A DNA stretch of 64,000 nucleotides from Utricularia gibba (taxonomy: Eukaryota > Streptophyta > Magnoliopsida > Lamiales > Lentibulariaceae), in the NCBI GenBank assembly GCA_002189035.1, contig NEEC01000009.1, positions 2,728,001-2,792,000 on the forward strand, in the 5' to 3' direction. The position numbers and the translations under genes were made by a program. Of the stretch, positions 35,600 through 46,971 are shown in pieces (position 1 is the stretch's first letter; every line of letters begins with the position of its first letter). The notes under the pieces are model-generated. The model did not search any database. It worked only from the letters and a program-made list of their open reading frames with translations, and was not told the origin of the DNA.

Positions 35600-38392
35600 C
35601 TAAGCTTTGCTATCGACGCTCATAGTCCCAAGGCACTGCACCATCAAATCATTGACACAATTAGGAGCTGTATCCATAACATTGTAAGCATATCTGAACT
35701 GCATCCATACATTTTTATTAGGTTTGTTGATGCTGGCGAACATGTTGCCGTAGAATGGAGCATCCATCTTGTTGTATTCCTTCACTCTCTGCTTCATATT
35801 CTTGTGCTCCATCTTCAAAGCCCTGCTGGTAAATCAAGTCTATAAGCAACTTAACACAGATGGATGCGCTCATCCATCTTCAAGGACCATCACCTGTTCT
35901 CAGGGTCTGTTTCGAGCGCTTTCTTCATGTCAAGTTCAGCTAATTCCAAATCCGCCATGTTTATGTAAGCTTGACATCTCCTGTACAGAGCCTTAACGTT
36001 TCTTCTCTCATGTTCCAATACCTTCACAATAGAAAGAAACTCGCGTAATTTATATGAAAACCCCACTCCAATAAACGCTGCTTGATGATTTATGTTTCCT
36101 TTTTGCTACCTTGGAGCAAAGTTTCTCCGCTTGTTTGTAGTCTTTGAGTTTCAGCCGACAAGCTGCATTGTTCAAGTTGAAAGTTATCTTTAATGCCTTC
36201 GCCTGCTTTTTCTCCTCATAATTGAATGACTCGTCGTCTTCAATGTACTTTTCAACCTGCAAAAAAGAGAAAATAAACCTTAGTATGAAAATGGGAGCGA
36301 CACTTACGTTCAGGGCTTCAGTCACGCTTCCATTTTGATCAATCTTGGACACTCAGGACGCAGGAGTCTTAGCTAGAGAAATGCCATACCCTCGCATATA
36401 TCCTGCTCGCTAAGGAGTATTTCCCGGCGTTAAACAAGGCATTTCCTTCTTCCTTTTTCTTAGTGGCTGCTGCTATTTTTTCTTGTGTGTTCATATCCCA
36501 AGACTCTTTTTCCTGTAGCATGGTGCAATTGTTTAAAGTGAAACCACTTAGCACGATAAAATGATGATACGACTCTTAAAGAATTTACTCAAAACAAACT
36601 CGCCTTTTCGAAAGACACAAGCTCGATCTCGTAGAAAACGGTTGAATTTGGAGGAACAACAGCCAGGTCCTGTTTAGACTCCACTGAACCAAATCCATAC
36701 TCTGGGGCAATGGTGAACAATGCCACTTCCCCTTTCCTCATAGTAATTACTGCTCTGTCTAGCCCTTCAGTCACTTGCTCTGTTGCCGCAAATACTCTTA
36801 GATGCACCAGAACGTGGAAACTATAAATATACGCACATTTATTATGGACATATACCTTCATCAGTTTTGAATTCAAATAGCTCTTCACCGTCTGCATGGC
36901 CTTTCTTAGCGAAAACAGTTCCATCTTGCAGTTTTCCGATCAATTTCACTGGCAAGGAAAAACATCCCGAATTAGCACAAAAAGGTGAACAGACAAATGA
37001 GGCGACGCAGGGAAGAAATGACAATCAGGCTTACGTCTCACAACAGTTCCTTCACTTGGCTTCTCGTATCCCTCTCCATCTTTAAGCATTTTTTTCATTA
37101 CTTTCTCGTCATCAGTAACACTCGAAACCGGTTTCCATGAAACCAATTCCAAAACTATATTCAACGAAGCATTAGGAGGAACAGCTCCTTCATCACCAGC
37201 AGCAGGCTTCCCCTCATCGCCAAAACCATCTGCATAACAATGATGAACTGCTTACTGATCCCTCATTTAAAAATCCAGAGAAAAACATCGGTTCCTAATA
37301 CTACATACACTGAGGTTTAACTGACAAATTAGCTTTCTCTCCTTTCTTCATGGTTTTCACAGCCTTCAACAGAGCAGGACAAAAATAGCCTGAAAAATAG
37401 GAATCGAGGCGTCAATTATTAACTAACAATAGAGATGTAATGGCATGAATTTCAATCTCAAAACTCACCATTCTGAAGAGTGAACTCAACGCCGTCTGAT
37501 TTTGCTATTAGAGTCCCATCTTCAAGTGTGACTTCATATTTCACTGATTCAAATGGAATGCTTCGGTTAGTTAGACCCCAAATAAGTGGAACTTCGTCTC
37601 CTTAAAAGCAACACAGTAGCTTACCAAAAACCTCATCAATATCCCTAGGGTTCTCCAATTTTTCACCCTCCATGACAATATTTTTAATTATGCCACCATC
37701 TCTGCAGATATCATTGGGACTAACAAATGCCAACAGTTCAATATCGAACTGCAAGGTTGCGTTCGGAGGGATGCCTGGGGCCGTACCAGATTCACCATAA
37801 GCCATTGCCGATGGTATCGTGAATATGGCGTTTTCTCCCTTCTTCATGGTCCTGATGCCCACCTCCCACCCCTTAATAACTAGTCCTGATACAAAAAAAA
37901 AAAAAAAAAAAAAAAACATTCGATTCATGAACAAAACTTCTCAAACTAAGCATTCATAGAAATGAATGCGCGCTCTTATTCGCAACATTAACATCCTTAA
38001 GTCGAAGGAAAAGGTTCAATCAATTTCCAAAACGCAGAAAATCAACTAACCATATCCAAGAATGAAGGAAAATGGCTCGTCTCTGTCTCGACTAGAATCG
38101 AATTTCGTCCCATCAAGAAACGTTCCCGTATAGTGAACTAATCCACGCAGTTACAACCAGCCAATCAGAACATGCAACCCCAATCCATCAAAAACGAAAA
38201 TCCATTATTCAGTTTACGCAAGAATTTACCGAACACTTCATCGCCAGTGCCGGGAGTATCCCATCCTTCACCTTCTTTGACGATCTTCTTCATCAACCCT
38301 TCGTTCCCTATCTCCTTCTCCTCTCCAACCTTCATCGAACTACTCACCTCCAGCATATCCATTTTCTCGTCGAGGCGTGCAGCAGGCGGCAT
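35600..38392 (-). CDS. Three-FKBP-domain / TPR peptidyl-prolyl isomerase (FKBP62/FKBP65, ROF type)
   Basis: Cytosolic/nuclear HSP90 co-chaperone of the ROF1/ROF2 group. Exons: 38230-38392, 38051-38137, 37625-37885, 37469-37543, 37309-37389, 37035-37229, 36856-36948, 36604-36779, 36390-36512, 36110-36256, 35894-36021, 35600-35822, giving 583 aa. The first FKBP domain contains [20 protein letters not shown] and [20 protein letters not shown]. The second ([18 protein letters not shown]) and third ([20 protein letters not shown]) are less conserved. Three TPR units follow ([58 protein letters not shown]). The intron after 36604 has a GC donor (AAAAG|GCGAGT). The last intron ends in CAGCAG, a tandem acceptor (first base 35825 or 35822). 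The C-terminal tail after [11 protein letters not shown] is longer than I expect and could reflect an unspliced end. Confidence 0.9.
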
Positions 38393-38856
38393 TTCGATAT
38401 CGTCTTCCGTTTGTGCAACGACGATTTACATACCAGAGAAATAAGAACAAGAACAAAAACAAACTCGGAAGAATCGCCGTCAATTACAGAGGATTCAGTT
38501 AACAAACAAGACGTCCGAATTGGGAGTTGGTATGAGGAAGAAGGAGACCGGAGAGCGTCAACTCACGAGTAACCGTTGCATTCCAGGACTCCGGGCGGTT
38601 AGTGAAGATTATTTTTATTTAAGGCAACCGACTAAACAACAATGAATTTGAGAGATTTTTTAATTAGATTAAAAAATTAAATATAAAATAAAAATAATTA
38701 TTTAAATTTAATTTAATAAATTTTATTTTTTAATTTTTCTAAATTATTAAATCAAACCTAAAAAATCATGAATCCAAACTTAATTCAACAACCAACGCTG
38801 GTCTTGGTGCAACGAAATCTGTGTAAGGGGACACCAAATTGCAAGAACTACCCGCT
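38393..38856. promoter_or_regulatory. Spacer between the two FKBP genes
   Basis: This 464-bp stretch holds the 5' leader/promoter of the FKBP62-type gene and the 3' UTR of FKBP15. The middle (38620-38760) is AT-rich. No ORF of interest. Confidence 0.5.
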
Positions 38857-40164
38857 TCATAGATCGGTGTCATCTGCATCTTCGGATTCTTCTTCTTTAT
38901 TGTTGAGTGTCTTCCCATTGACTCCTACCAGCTCTGTTTCAAAAATAAGTGTTGCTCCACCTGCAATGCATGCCATTTATTGAGTTAGTGAGTGTCAAAA
39001 GAGTGACACATGTGACTTCAGAAGCTTAATCTGTTACCTGGGATGGTGGGTGGGGAACCCTGATCTCCATAACCGAGCTTGGAAGGAATTTTCAGCTTGC
39101 GTTTTTCTCCAATGCACGCCCCTAGAAGGCCTTGATCCCAACCTGCAGATAAAAGCTTTTTCTGAGGGTTGTTTGAGATAAGGGTGAAACAAGTCTTCCT
39201 ACAATACTCATGTGTTATTAGCTCCACATTCATTGTTAGTGATTGCAGTTTACTTGCAGCCTAGGTTTATGAAACCATTTTCATTGAAAAATAAGCAAAC
39301 AATGAACTGGCCTTTGATCACTTGGCCTGCACCGAGTTCAAATTCAATTGGATCCCCCCTTTCAAAGCTTGAATCGAACACAGTTCCATCAGTAAGTGTC
39401 CCCTGGAAGTATCAGATTAACATGAACAATCTTGAAGAAAGTCACAAATCAAGATTCCTGTGCAAAACTTTTCATTCGCTTTCTGTCACACTGGTCTCTA
39501 AAGCAAGTAGCATGTTCAACAATGTGTAGCTCTACATACCCGATAGTGTACTTTAATCCGGTCACCTTTGTGAGCCTGAACTTCACAGATTTCGGGCTTG
39601 AACTGCAGGCAGAAGGATAACAAGCATCAAATGGAAGACATGCTACAGAGGTGAGCCCCAAAATTAGCATGCCCGGGATTGAATAACATATGAAAAGATA
39701 CCATATATCAAAATCAACAGCATTGGTACAAAAATTAACTAAGAAACAGCAATCTAACACCAGAAAGGAGGAGCTGCTCAGCTAATCTTCAAAAACTGCA
39801 ACGAAAGCGTACACATTTCTTAAAACCACATCCTTACCAAACATTGTCACTAATCAGCCACTCCACTAAAAACGAAATTGTTTTCGATTTCTTTAAAAAA
39901 ATTCAGCATCCCCCTCACCAAACAAACACTGGCCTCCTCAGATTGATTACCTTGACGCCAATACGCAGCTCTGTTACATCCCCTGATGTCTTCGCGGACG
40001 CTGAATATTCCAATCAACAGACATTATCCACAAACTCCATTATTAAAATCACAAAAAAAAGACAAATCTCTAAAACAGATCCAAATTAAGACGATCCTTA
40101 TACCTAGTGCAACATAAAGCAGCAGAAGAACAGCAGCGACGCTGGCACAGTGACGGAACTTCAT
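38857..40164 (-). CDS. FKBP15: FKBP15-type secretory peptidyl-prolyl cis-trans isomerase
   Basis: Small single-domain FK506-binding prolyl isomerase of the endomembrane system. Exons: 40104-40164, 39951-40000, 39540-39602, 39312-39402, 39038-39142, 38857-38960, giving 157 aa. The signal peptide is [20 protein letters not shown]. The FKBP fold is complete: [65 protein letters not shown]. The join IK|GWDQ needs a GC donor (CAAAG|GCCAGT, 39312/39311), because the nearby GT would shift the frame. The acidic C-terminus ends DDTDL, so no classical K/HDEL retention signal is present. It lies about 460 bp upstream of, and in the same direction as, the larger FKBP gene, but the two are not recent duplicates. 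Confidence 0.9.
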
Positions 40165-40581
40165 TATGAAGAGACTGGTCTTCGCCCTTCTCCTTCGACA
40201 CTGCACAGATTCGTTCTCACGTCTCAGAAATACGGAAACGAAACTTCACAGAACTATGACAGAAATCCACCAATCACAACTTGACACCTCAACGAATGAC
40301 GTGTAACCTAGACTACGCGTTTTACCTCGGATTTGGGCCAACAATCAACTTCGATTTCTGGCCCACTAGTTCGCCCAGCACATTTTTCAATATGAATTTC
40401 AATTTTGATTTATTGGTTTTTTATGCAGATGATATTTTAAATTAAATGAAATATATTTGTCCCTACACGTCAGCATCTTTTTTGGATCATCGGATCTGTC
40501 TTCCATTTCTTCTTCTTTGTTTCGTTTCTTTCTTGGTTGTTCCTACAAATATCCAAACCAGATACCGTACGCCTTGAAGAA
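40165..40581. promoter_or_regulatory. Divergent promoter FKBP15 / AIP1 with site II words
   Basis: This 417-bp head-to-head intergenic region has TGGGCC at 40334-40339 and its complement GGCCCA at 40360-40365. Site II pairs of this kind are typical of constitutive plant promoters; coregulation of the two genes is only inferred. Confidence 0.5.
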
Positions 40582-43294
40582 ATGGCTCAATTGGTGGAAA
40601 CCTACGCTTGCGCTCCTTCGACGGAGAGGGGAAGGGGCCTCTTAGTGTCCGGAGATCAGAAATCGAATTCCATTCTCTATTGCAATGGGCGTTCTGTCAT
40701 TATCCGCAATCTGGATCGTCCGATGGAGGTGCAGGTTTACGGCGACCATGCCTATCCGGTCACGGTGGCGCGTTACTCTCCAAACGGTGAGTGGATTGCG
40801 TCGGCAGATGTATCCGGTACCGTGAGGATCTGGGGCACCCATAACGAATTTGTGCTCAAGAACGAGTTCCGCGTGCTTTCCGGCAGGATCGATGACCTCC
40901 AGTGGTCGCCTGATGGGCAACGCATTGTTGCATCTGGTGATGGTAAAGGGAAATCCTTTGTCCGCGCCTTTATGTGAGCCCTGTTGTGATTTGAATTCCT
41001 GTTGTTTCTAATCCTTGTATGAGATCTTCAACATTGACAGTTGTATTGGTAGGTGGGACTCAGGAACTAACGTGGGAGAGTTTGATGGGCATTCCAAGAG
41101 GGTTTTGAGCTGCGCGTTTAAGCCTACGAGACCCTTCCGAATCGTAACTTGTGGAGAGGATTTTTTGGTGAACTTCTATGAAGGGCCTCCATTTAAATTC
41201 AAGCTGTCCCACAGGTTTCTCTTTTCTATTACTCTTGAGACAAAGATGGGTCTTTTGGGATGCATATCTTGTTAATTTGAATTTGAATTTCGATTCCATT
41301 TGTATTGATTGATTAAGTCCTTAATCGTTCATTTGTTTGATTGTGTAGTTTCCCCTGAACTTCAGCTGATTACCCTTTCGAATTTCTGATGGCATATGTC
41401 CTTTCAGGGATCATTCGAACTTTGTGAACTGCATTCGATTTTCTCCAGATGGGAACAGATTCATTAGCGTGAGTTCTGACAAAAAGGGAATATTATATGA
41501 TGCCAAAACTGGAGAGCGGGTCGGGGAATTGTCTTCTGTCAACGGCCACAAGGGTACTATCTATGCGGTTTCTTGGAGTCCTGATAGCAAACAGGTAATG
41601 TGAATCCTCATATCAACCCAAAATTTCTTCCCAAGCTGGTTTTTGTAGTCAATGCATCCTTTGTATAGGTAGTTAGGACAATAGGATTACCTTTGATGCA
41701 AAAATGCTTCATATATAAATGAATGCCAATCATTATCAACAGTTTATACATTCCTATATTTCCCCTTCTTCCTTCTCGTCATTGTTTTGTTTCATCAGGT
41801 TTGATATAGTAACGTTGTATTTTTATTTTATCAGTTGTTGACCGCATCTGCTGATAAATCGGCAAGGATTTGGGAGATAAATGAAAGTAATAATGGCGAG
41901 TTGAAGAAAACATTGGTAGCTCCGGGTTCTGGTGGTGTTGATGACATGTTAGTTGGCTGCCTATGGCAGAATGACCACATCGTTACTATTTCTCTTGGTG
42001 GTTCCATATTTCTGTATTCAGCAAGCAACCTTGACAAACCACCGACAGAGTTATCAGGGCATATAAAAAGTGTGAACTCACTAGTAGTATTGAAGAGCAA
42101 TCCTAGACTTATATTATCGGGTAGTTATGATGGCGTAGTACTGAAGTGGATTCAGGGTAACGGATATATTGGAAAACTAGAGAGGAAGGTGAATACTCAG
42201 ATAAAATGTTTTGCGGGCACCGAAGTTGGTATAATATCATCCGGATTCGACAATAAGGTTGCATATTCCTCTATCCTTCACTGCTATCAATGCATAGAAT
42301 TTCTTCAACATTCCACGGGCGGATTACCTTGCGATTGAGTTATAATATTCCTTTGAATTTCTGCACATATTGTATGCTGGTCCATTAGTAACTATTCACA
42401 TTTGCTATTTTATCCTACAGGTTTGGCGATTTTCTCTAGAATCTGGAGATGCTGAGTCCATTGATGTCGGAAAGCAGCCTACTGACATAAGTCCAGCACC
42501 TGATTTCCCAGATCTTGCATTGGTTTCAACCGATAGTAGCATAGTGCTCCTTCGAGCAATGAGGGCCACATCAAATCTTGACATTGGTTTTACCGTGACA
42601 GCATGTGCCATTGCGCCTAATGGAAATGAAGCTATTGTTGGTAGCCAAGATGGCAAATTGCATGTCTACACTATAACTGGAGAAACTTTTGAAGAGGCTG
42701 CAGTGCTTGAAAAGCATCGAGGTGCTATAACTGTGATATGCTATTCTCCTGATGGTTCCATGTTTGCCACAGCAGATGCTAACCGAGAAGCCGTTGTATG
42801 GGTTTCTTCAACTCGTGAGGTAATGAATTCAACCCTGTACTCCAACCCGTGAAAGTTCAGATAGTTAAGATGACAAAGAAGTTTTTTTCTTTGCATCTTC
42901 TTTTATTTAAAAAAAAAGGCACAGGACTAGTATGAAATAGTGGGTTCTCGGTTGCAGGTTGGGATCTATCTTATTACCTTCCCTCAGCTCCTGGTTACTA
43001 TTTGCTTTTGTTCTTATGAAAGGGTTGTACTTGCAGGTCAAGCTCAAGAACATGCTCTACCACACAGCAAGAATAAATTGTTTGGCATGGTCACCTAACA
43101 GCAGCATGGTCGCAACCGGATCACTCGATACATGCGTCATTCTCTACGATGTCGAAAAGCCGGCATCGAGTCGAGTCACCATAAAGGGTGCCCACCTCGG
43201 CGGAGTCCATAGAGTCGCTTTTTATGACGATGGGATTTTGGTTAGCTCCGGGGAGGATGCTTTCATCCGCCTCTGGAATGTAAAGCCCCAGTGA
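40582..43294 (+). CDS. AIP1: Actin-interacting protein 1 (WD40 repeat)
   Basis: Cofactor of ADF/cofilin in actin filament disassembly (family knowledge). Six exons: 40582-40973, 41053-41214, 41408-41594, 41835-42257, 42421-42819, 43037-43294, giving 606 aa, the family length. The two seven-bladed propellers are visible as WD repeats, for example [78 protein letters not shown] and [20 protein letters not shown]. All intron phases agree and no disruption is seen. It is divergent from FKBP15 and followed in the same direction by the HPP gene. Confidence 0.95.
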
Positions 43295-43744
43295 ATATCC
43301 TTCTCCCCTGTAGGAAAGATTGCTCTGTAGTTCATGGACGAAGCTGGTCTCAGAGAACACAGCATTCTCCATGTCGGCTCCTTGTTTTACTGCAGTTGTT
43401 GTCCATTTTTGTAACTGTTGAAAACGAATCGATGGTCTTGTTGGAAGAGCATCACGCAGCAAGAGAATGAATAGCACAACAGCAGGGTGATCGCCATCAA
43501 AGGTTGGATTCAAGTTGCATTTATAATATTGAAAACACAAAAAATGTTTTCTGTTGGTTATATATAAAAATGTTGATATGGTTGAAAGCTGCTATATATT
43601 GTCGTTGTCGAGGACCCTTCGGTTGCTCCAATAGCCACAGAAGAGCGATCGGCTCTCCGATTCCTTGGATGGCTCCTACATTTGCAGTTTCCAACTTGCC
43701 CACAATCATCCGGTGGTTTGATTCTCTTGCTGTAGGATCCAGCG
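43295..43744 (+). other. AIP1 3' UTR and HPP gene upstream region
   Basis: No coding potential on either strand beyond short chance ORFs. The 450 bp must hold the AIP1 terminator and the HPP promoter. Confidence 0.5.
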
Positions 43745-44865
43745 ATGGTGCTTCAACTGCAATCCCACTGTTATCGCATGCTCTCGCCGCCTTCGCCGCT
43801 TCATGCATCCTTTTCCCTGAGTGGGAAATGCTTGTTATTCAAACAGAGACTAGATTCTTTCTCCTGTAGCCGGAGAGTGTCGGAACTAGGAAGGAGAAGA
43901 GGAGTTCATGCGAGTGCCACTCTGTGGGAGAATTGGGTCCCTGAAAAGGGCTCCCAGGCCCCTTCTCTTAGCGATGTTTTCTGGCCTGCTGCTGGTCAGT
44001 CTCTGTTATCTATTGAACTTATTACTTGATGCAAGACATGGGACTGCTTGTTTATTGTGATTCTCATCATGTGTTGCAAATTGTCAGGAGCATTCGTCTC
44101 CATGGCAATCCTTGGAAAGATCGATCAGATCCTGGCACCCAAAGGCATATCAATAACAATCCCACCTATGGGAGCGGTCTGTGCAGTTTTGTTTGCTGCA
44201 CCATCTTCCCCTAGTGCCAGAGTATGCAGCTGCACCCTCTATCCTGTCATATATAACCATGATTGTGCTTTCCCTTGCTTCAATGAGAATACATGAAACA
44301 AATAGTCTGATCCTATGCTCCCATGGCTCAATGACTGCTCTAGTTGCATCCTCTGCTTTGAGCTCCCCATTGGTAACCAAAAGGATGCCATTGGCTCACC
44401 CCATCTTCTTCCAACTGCAGAAGTACAACATGTTTGTCTCACAAATTGGCTGCGCAGCATTTGGGGTTCTGTCATACTCCATTCTGGGATGCGGGTGGGT
44501 GGCCAAGGGCGCAGCTCTCGCCTCTTCCTTAGCGTTCATGGTGTTCATGAGAGCAGTCCATCCACCAGGTAATCACTGAAACTTTCTTGGCATGGAAATC
44601 ATCTCCATGGCTCCCTGGTGATTCCCACTCCACTTCATGAACCTCCAGCTGCAAGCCTCCCACTTCTCTTCATCGATGGAGCTAAACTTCACCATTTGAA
44701 GCTCTGGTACGCAGTGTTCCCAGGAGCTGCTGGCTGCATTATCCTAATGCTAGTGGTAACATCCTGTGTTCTCTGCTATTTTTGCCACCACTGCCATAGT
44801 CATACTGTTCTACACCTATGCAGCAACAAATTGTGTGCCACTTGAAGGAGCATGCCAAATTCTGA
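43745..44865 (+). CDS. HPP family integral membrane protein, probably plastid envelope
   Basis: Small multi-pass membrane protein of the HPP family; an Arabidopsis member has been linked to chloroplast nitrite transport. Exons: 43745-43994, 44088-44221, 44421-44568, 44649-44755, 44824-44865, giving 226 aa. The first about 65 residues are Ser/Arg-rich, like a transit peptide. Membrane segments: GAFVSMAILGKIDQ, PPMGAVCAVLFAAP, QIGCAAFGVLSYSILGCGW and KLWYAVFPGAAGCIILMLV. The signature HPPAASLPLLFIDG is created by the splice at 44568/44649. The short last exon (QQIVCHLKEHAKF) matches the conserved family C-terminus. It is convergent with the GH17 gene. Confidence 0.85.
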
Positions 44866-45435
44866 TCACAGCCTTCACATCGGGTAACACCAATCAACTC
44901 TCCATACTCAGGATGGATGGTCTGCATCACCTTAACTTAGCTTTTGTGGAAATAAACGAAAGTGTAAATTAAATAACAAAACGCTATTATTTCTATTGCT
45001 TTTAAAATGGATTGAATCGATAAAGAAGATATTATGCATAAGAATAAGAATCGTGATAGTATTATCATGTCGTTTAATAGTAGAATATTAATATATTTTT
45101 AATATATTATGATTAAATATGTGTACTCAATTGTATATCAATATTTGATATCAAAAAATAAAAATTCGTGTATGTGAATAGTATAAATAAAATTAACGTC
45201 ATTTTCATTTGTATATATAGCTTAACTTCAAGATTTCCATTTTTGCATATTACAAGGGGATACTTTCTTTTTTTCTTTTCTTTTCTTTTTTTTTTTTTTT
45301 GAGATTTGTAACAAATTTAAAACATGTGGAAATTAAAATAGATGGTGAAAATAGAAAATGTCGTTAGGGCACGGCGAATTGGGAGAGTACAACGTTTGAT
45401 TAACTGCAGGCGCAGAATCGATGAGACATGTAGAG
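44866..45435. other. Convergent spacer between HPP and GH17 genes
   Basis: AT-rich 3' flanking DNA containing a pyrimidine tract (T/C, ending in T15) at 45265-45300. No gene recognised. Confidence 0.55.
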
Positions 45436-46971
45436 TCAAAGATTCACACTTGGAAACTTGCACGCGCCGAAGCCTGGAAGTCAACAGAGAATTTTTGTTG
45501 AATAAATGCTTATTAATTAATTTAAAAAAACAAAAATAAAAAATTGATATACTTACTTGGATCCGTTGAGGTGAGACCCGCTAACCCGTTAAAAGCGCAG
45601 GTGGCGCCTGAGGCCCAAAACTGGGCCCAATACGAGCTGAAAGCGTAACTCGCACGCAGGATCAGTGAATCGGACCTAGAGCAGGGGCGACCGGGTCGGA
45701 TCTCGGCGCAGGTGGAGTTCCCCTGGCTGCAGGCGTACGACAACGCCGCCTCCAACGCGGTCGCGTTCTTCGTGCCGTTCAGGGCCACGCACCAGAGCCT
45801 CCCGTTGCTCGCCGGCTTCACCATTGGTGGGTAATCGGTTACCGGAGTCTTTCCGGATAGATCAATCGGGTAAATATTCGACCCGTTAGGGTAAAGTACC
45901 CCGAAATGGCGCTCCGTCCCCTGTCCTGGTTTCTCGTCCTCGTTGTAGAGAGCGAAAATCATCGCCGGAATGAAGACTCCCGGGCGGGAAGGGATACCGA
46001 CCGGCGGCTTTGCAGCGAATTTCTTCACCACGTTACGGTTGTAGGTAGCGGAGTTGTAGATATTGGCGCCCAGCTGATCCGGGTCGCCACCATTGGGCCA
46101 GCCGGTCTCCGCCACGAAGAGACGGAGTTTCGGGTACCCGAGCCTGGTCATGGCGAAGACGACGGCGTCGAGCATCTGATCGAGAAGATTAGTGTAAATG
46201 AGGCCGGACTTGGGGTCGGTGTAGGAGAAATTCGAGGGTTGAAGCAGCGCATAATCGAGCTTGATTTGCAGAGGCTGAGAAGCCCAGGCAAAGTAGGGGT
46301 AAACATCGACGAAGAAGAAGGATTTCGTTCTGTTCAAGAAATATAGCATCGGCCTAATCACATCGTCCGCTATGGCAGCCTTGAAAGCGCCGGCAGACGG
46401 CGGAAACGAAGCTTCTAGAACATCCAAGGCTACCGGAGTCCCAATTTTGATCTTTCTGAGCCCTAATTTTCTCACAGACATCCGAATTCGGGTCATGGCA
46501 GGGACTAACCTGTACCACGTAGAGTTGGGTTGATTGCTGAGGATTTCGTTTCCCACGAGAAGGTACCGGATCTTGGATTTCTCGTAAAAGGGTTTAACGT
46601 TTTTGAGCACCCATTCGTCGGAGAAGGACTGGTTAGCGGCGACGGCGGGGATGAGTTGATTTGGAAGCATTACAGAGATATGGAGGTTGGTTCCCTCAAC
46701 AGAACTGAGGATCTGAGGATTAGTGTCGTAGATTTTCACACGTCCGGCGTTGAGTTTCTGGATGAAGCCAACAGATTCCGGCACCGGACGGAGGTTGTTC
46801 CCGAGCTGGCCGTAGCAGATTCCGACCCTGGAGTCCAACACCGCCCCTGAAAAACAGACAGAACATCAGCAGAGAAAAAAGCAAGAAGAGATGTGTCATT
46901 CGGCGGCGTCTCCCGTAACTGGAGAGAGAAGGAAGCAGAAACAGGAAGAGAATGGCGAAGCAGGCCGCCAT
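45436..46971 (-). CDS. Glucan endo-1,3-beta-glucosidase (GH17) with X8/CBM43 domain
   Basis: Secreted beta-1,3-glucanase acting on callose. Exons: 46920-46971, 45557-46846, 45436-45473, giving 459 aa. The signal peptide is MAACFAILFLFLLPSLSS. GH17 features: VGICYGQLGNNL, the acid/base Glu in RYLLVGNEILSN and the nucleophile Glu in LFVAETGWPNGG. From about residue 355 an X8 domain with paired cysteines starts at RLWCVALNGTKNATALEAAL, with ACSQGNSTC and ATCAFNGLAGLTSTDPS. The short third exon (SFGACKFPSVNL) restores the conserved X8 end FGxCKFP. Without that splice the ORF reads into the intron and ends INFLFLFF. A donor A|GTAAGT and acceptor TTCCAG support it. No GPI-like hydrophobic tail is present. 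Confidence 0.92.

Noticed and set aside
44181-44579. 132-aa ORF across HPP exons 2-3
   Set aside because: It reads through the intron at 44222-44420 in a different frame; only the K-Y-N-M-F part onward is true coding sequence.
45522-45556. Unspliced GH17 C-terminus ...KYINFLFLFF as a hydrophobic GPI-like tail
   Set aside because: A strong A|GTAAGT donor and a downstream exon restoring FGACKFPS show that it is intron sequence.
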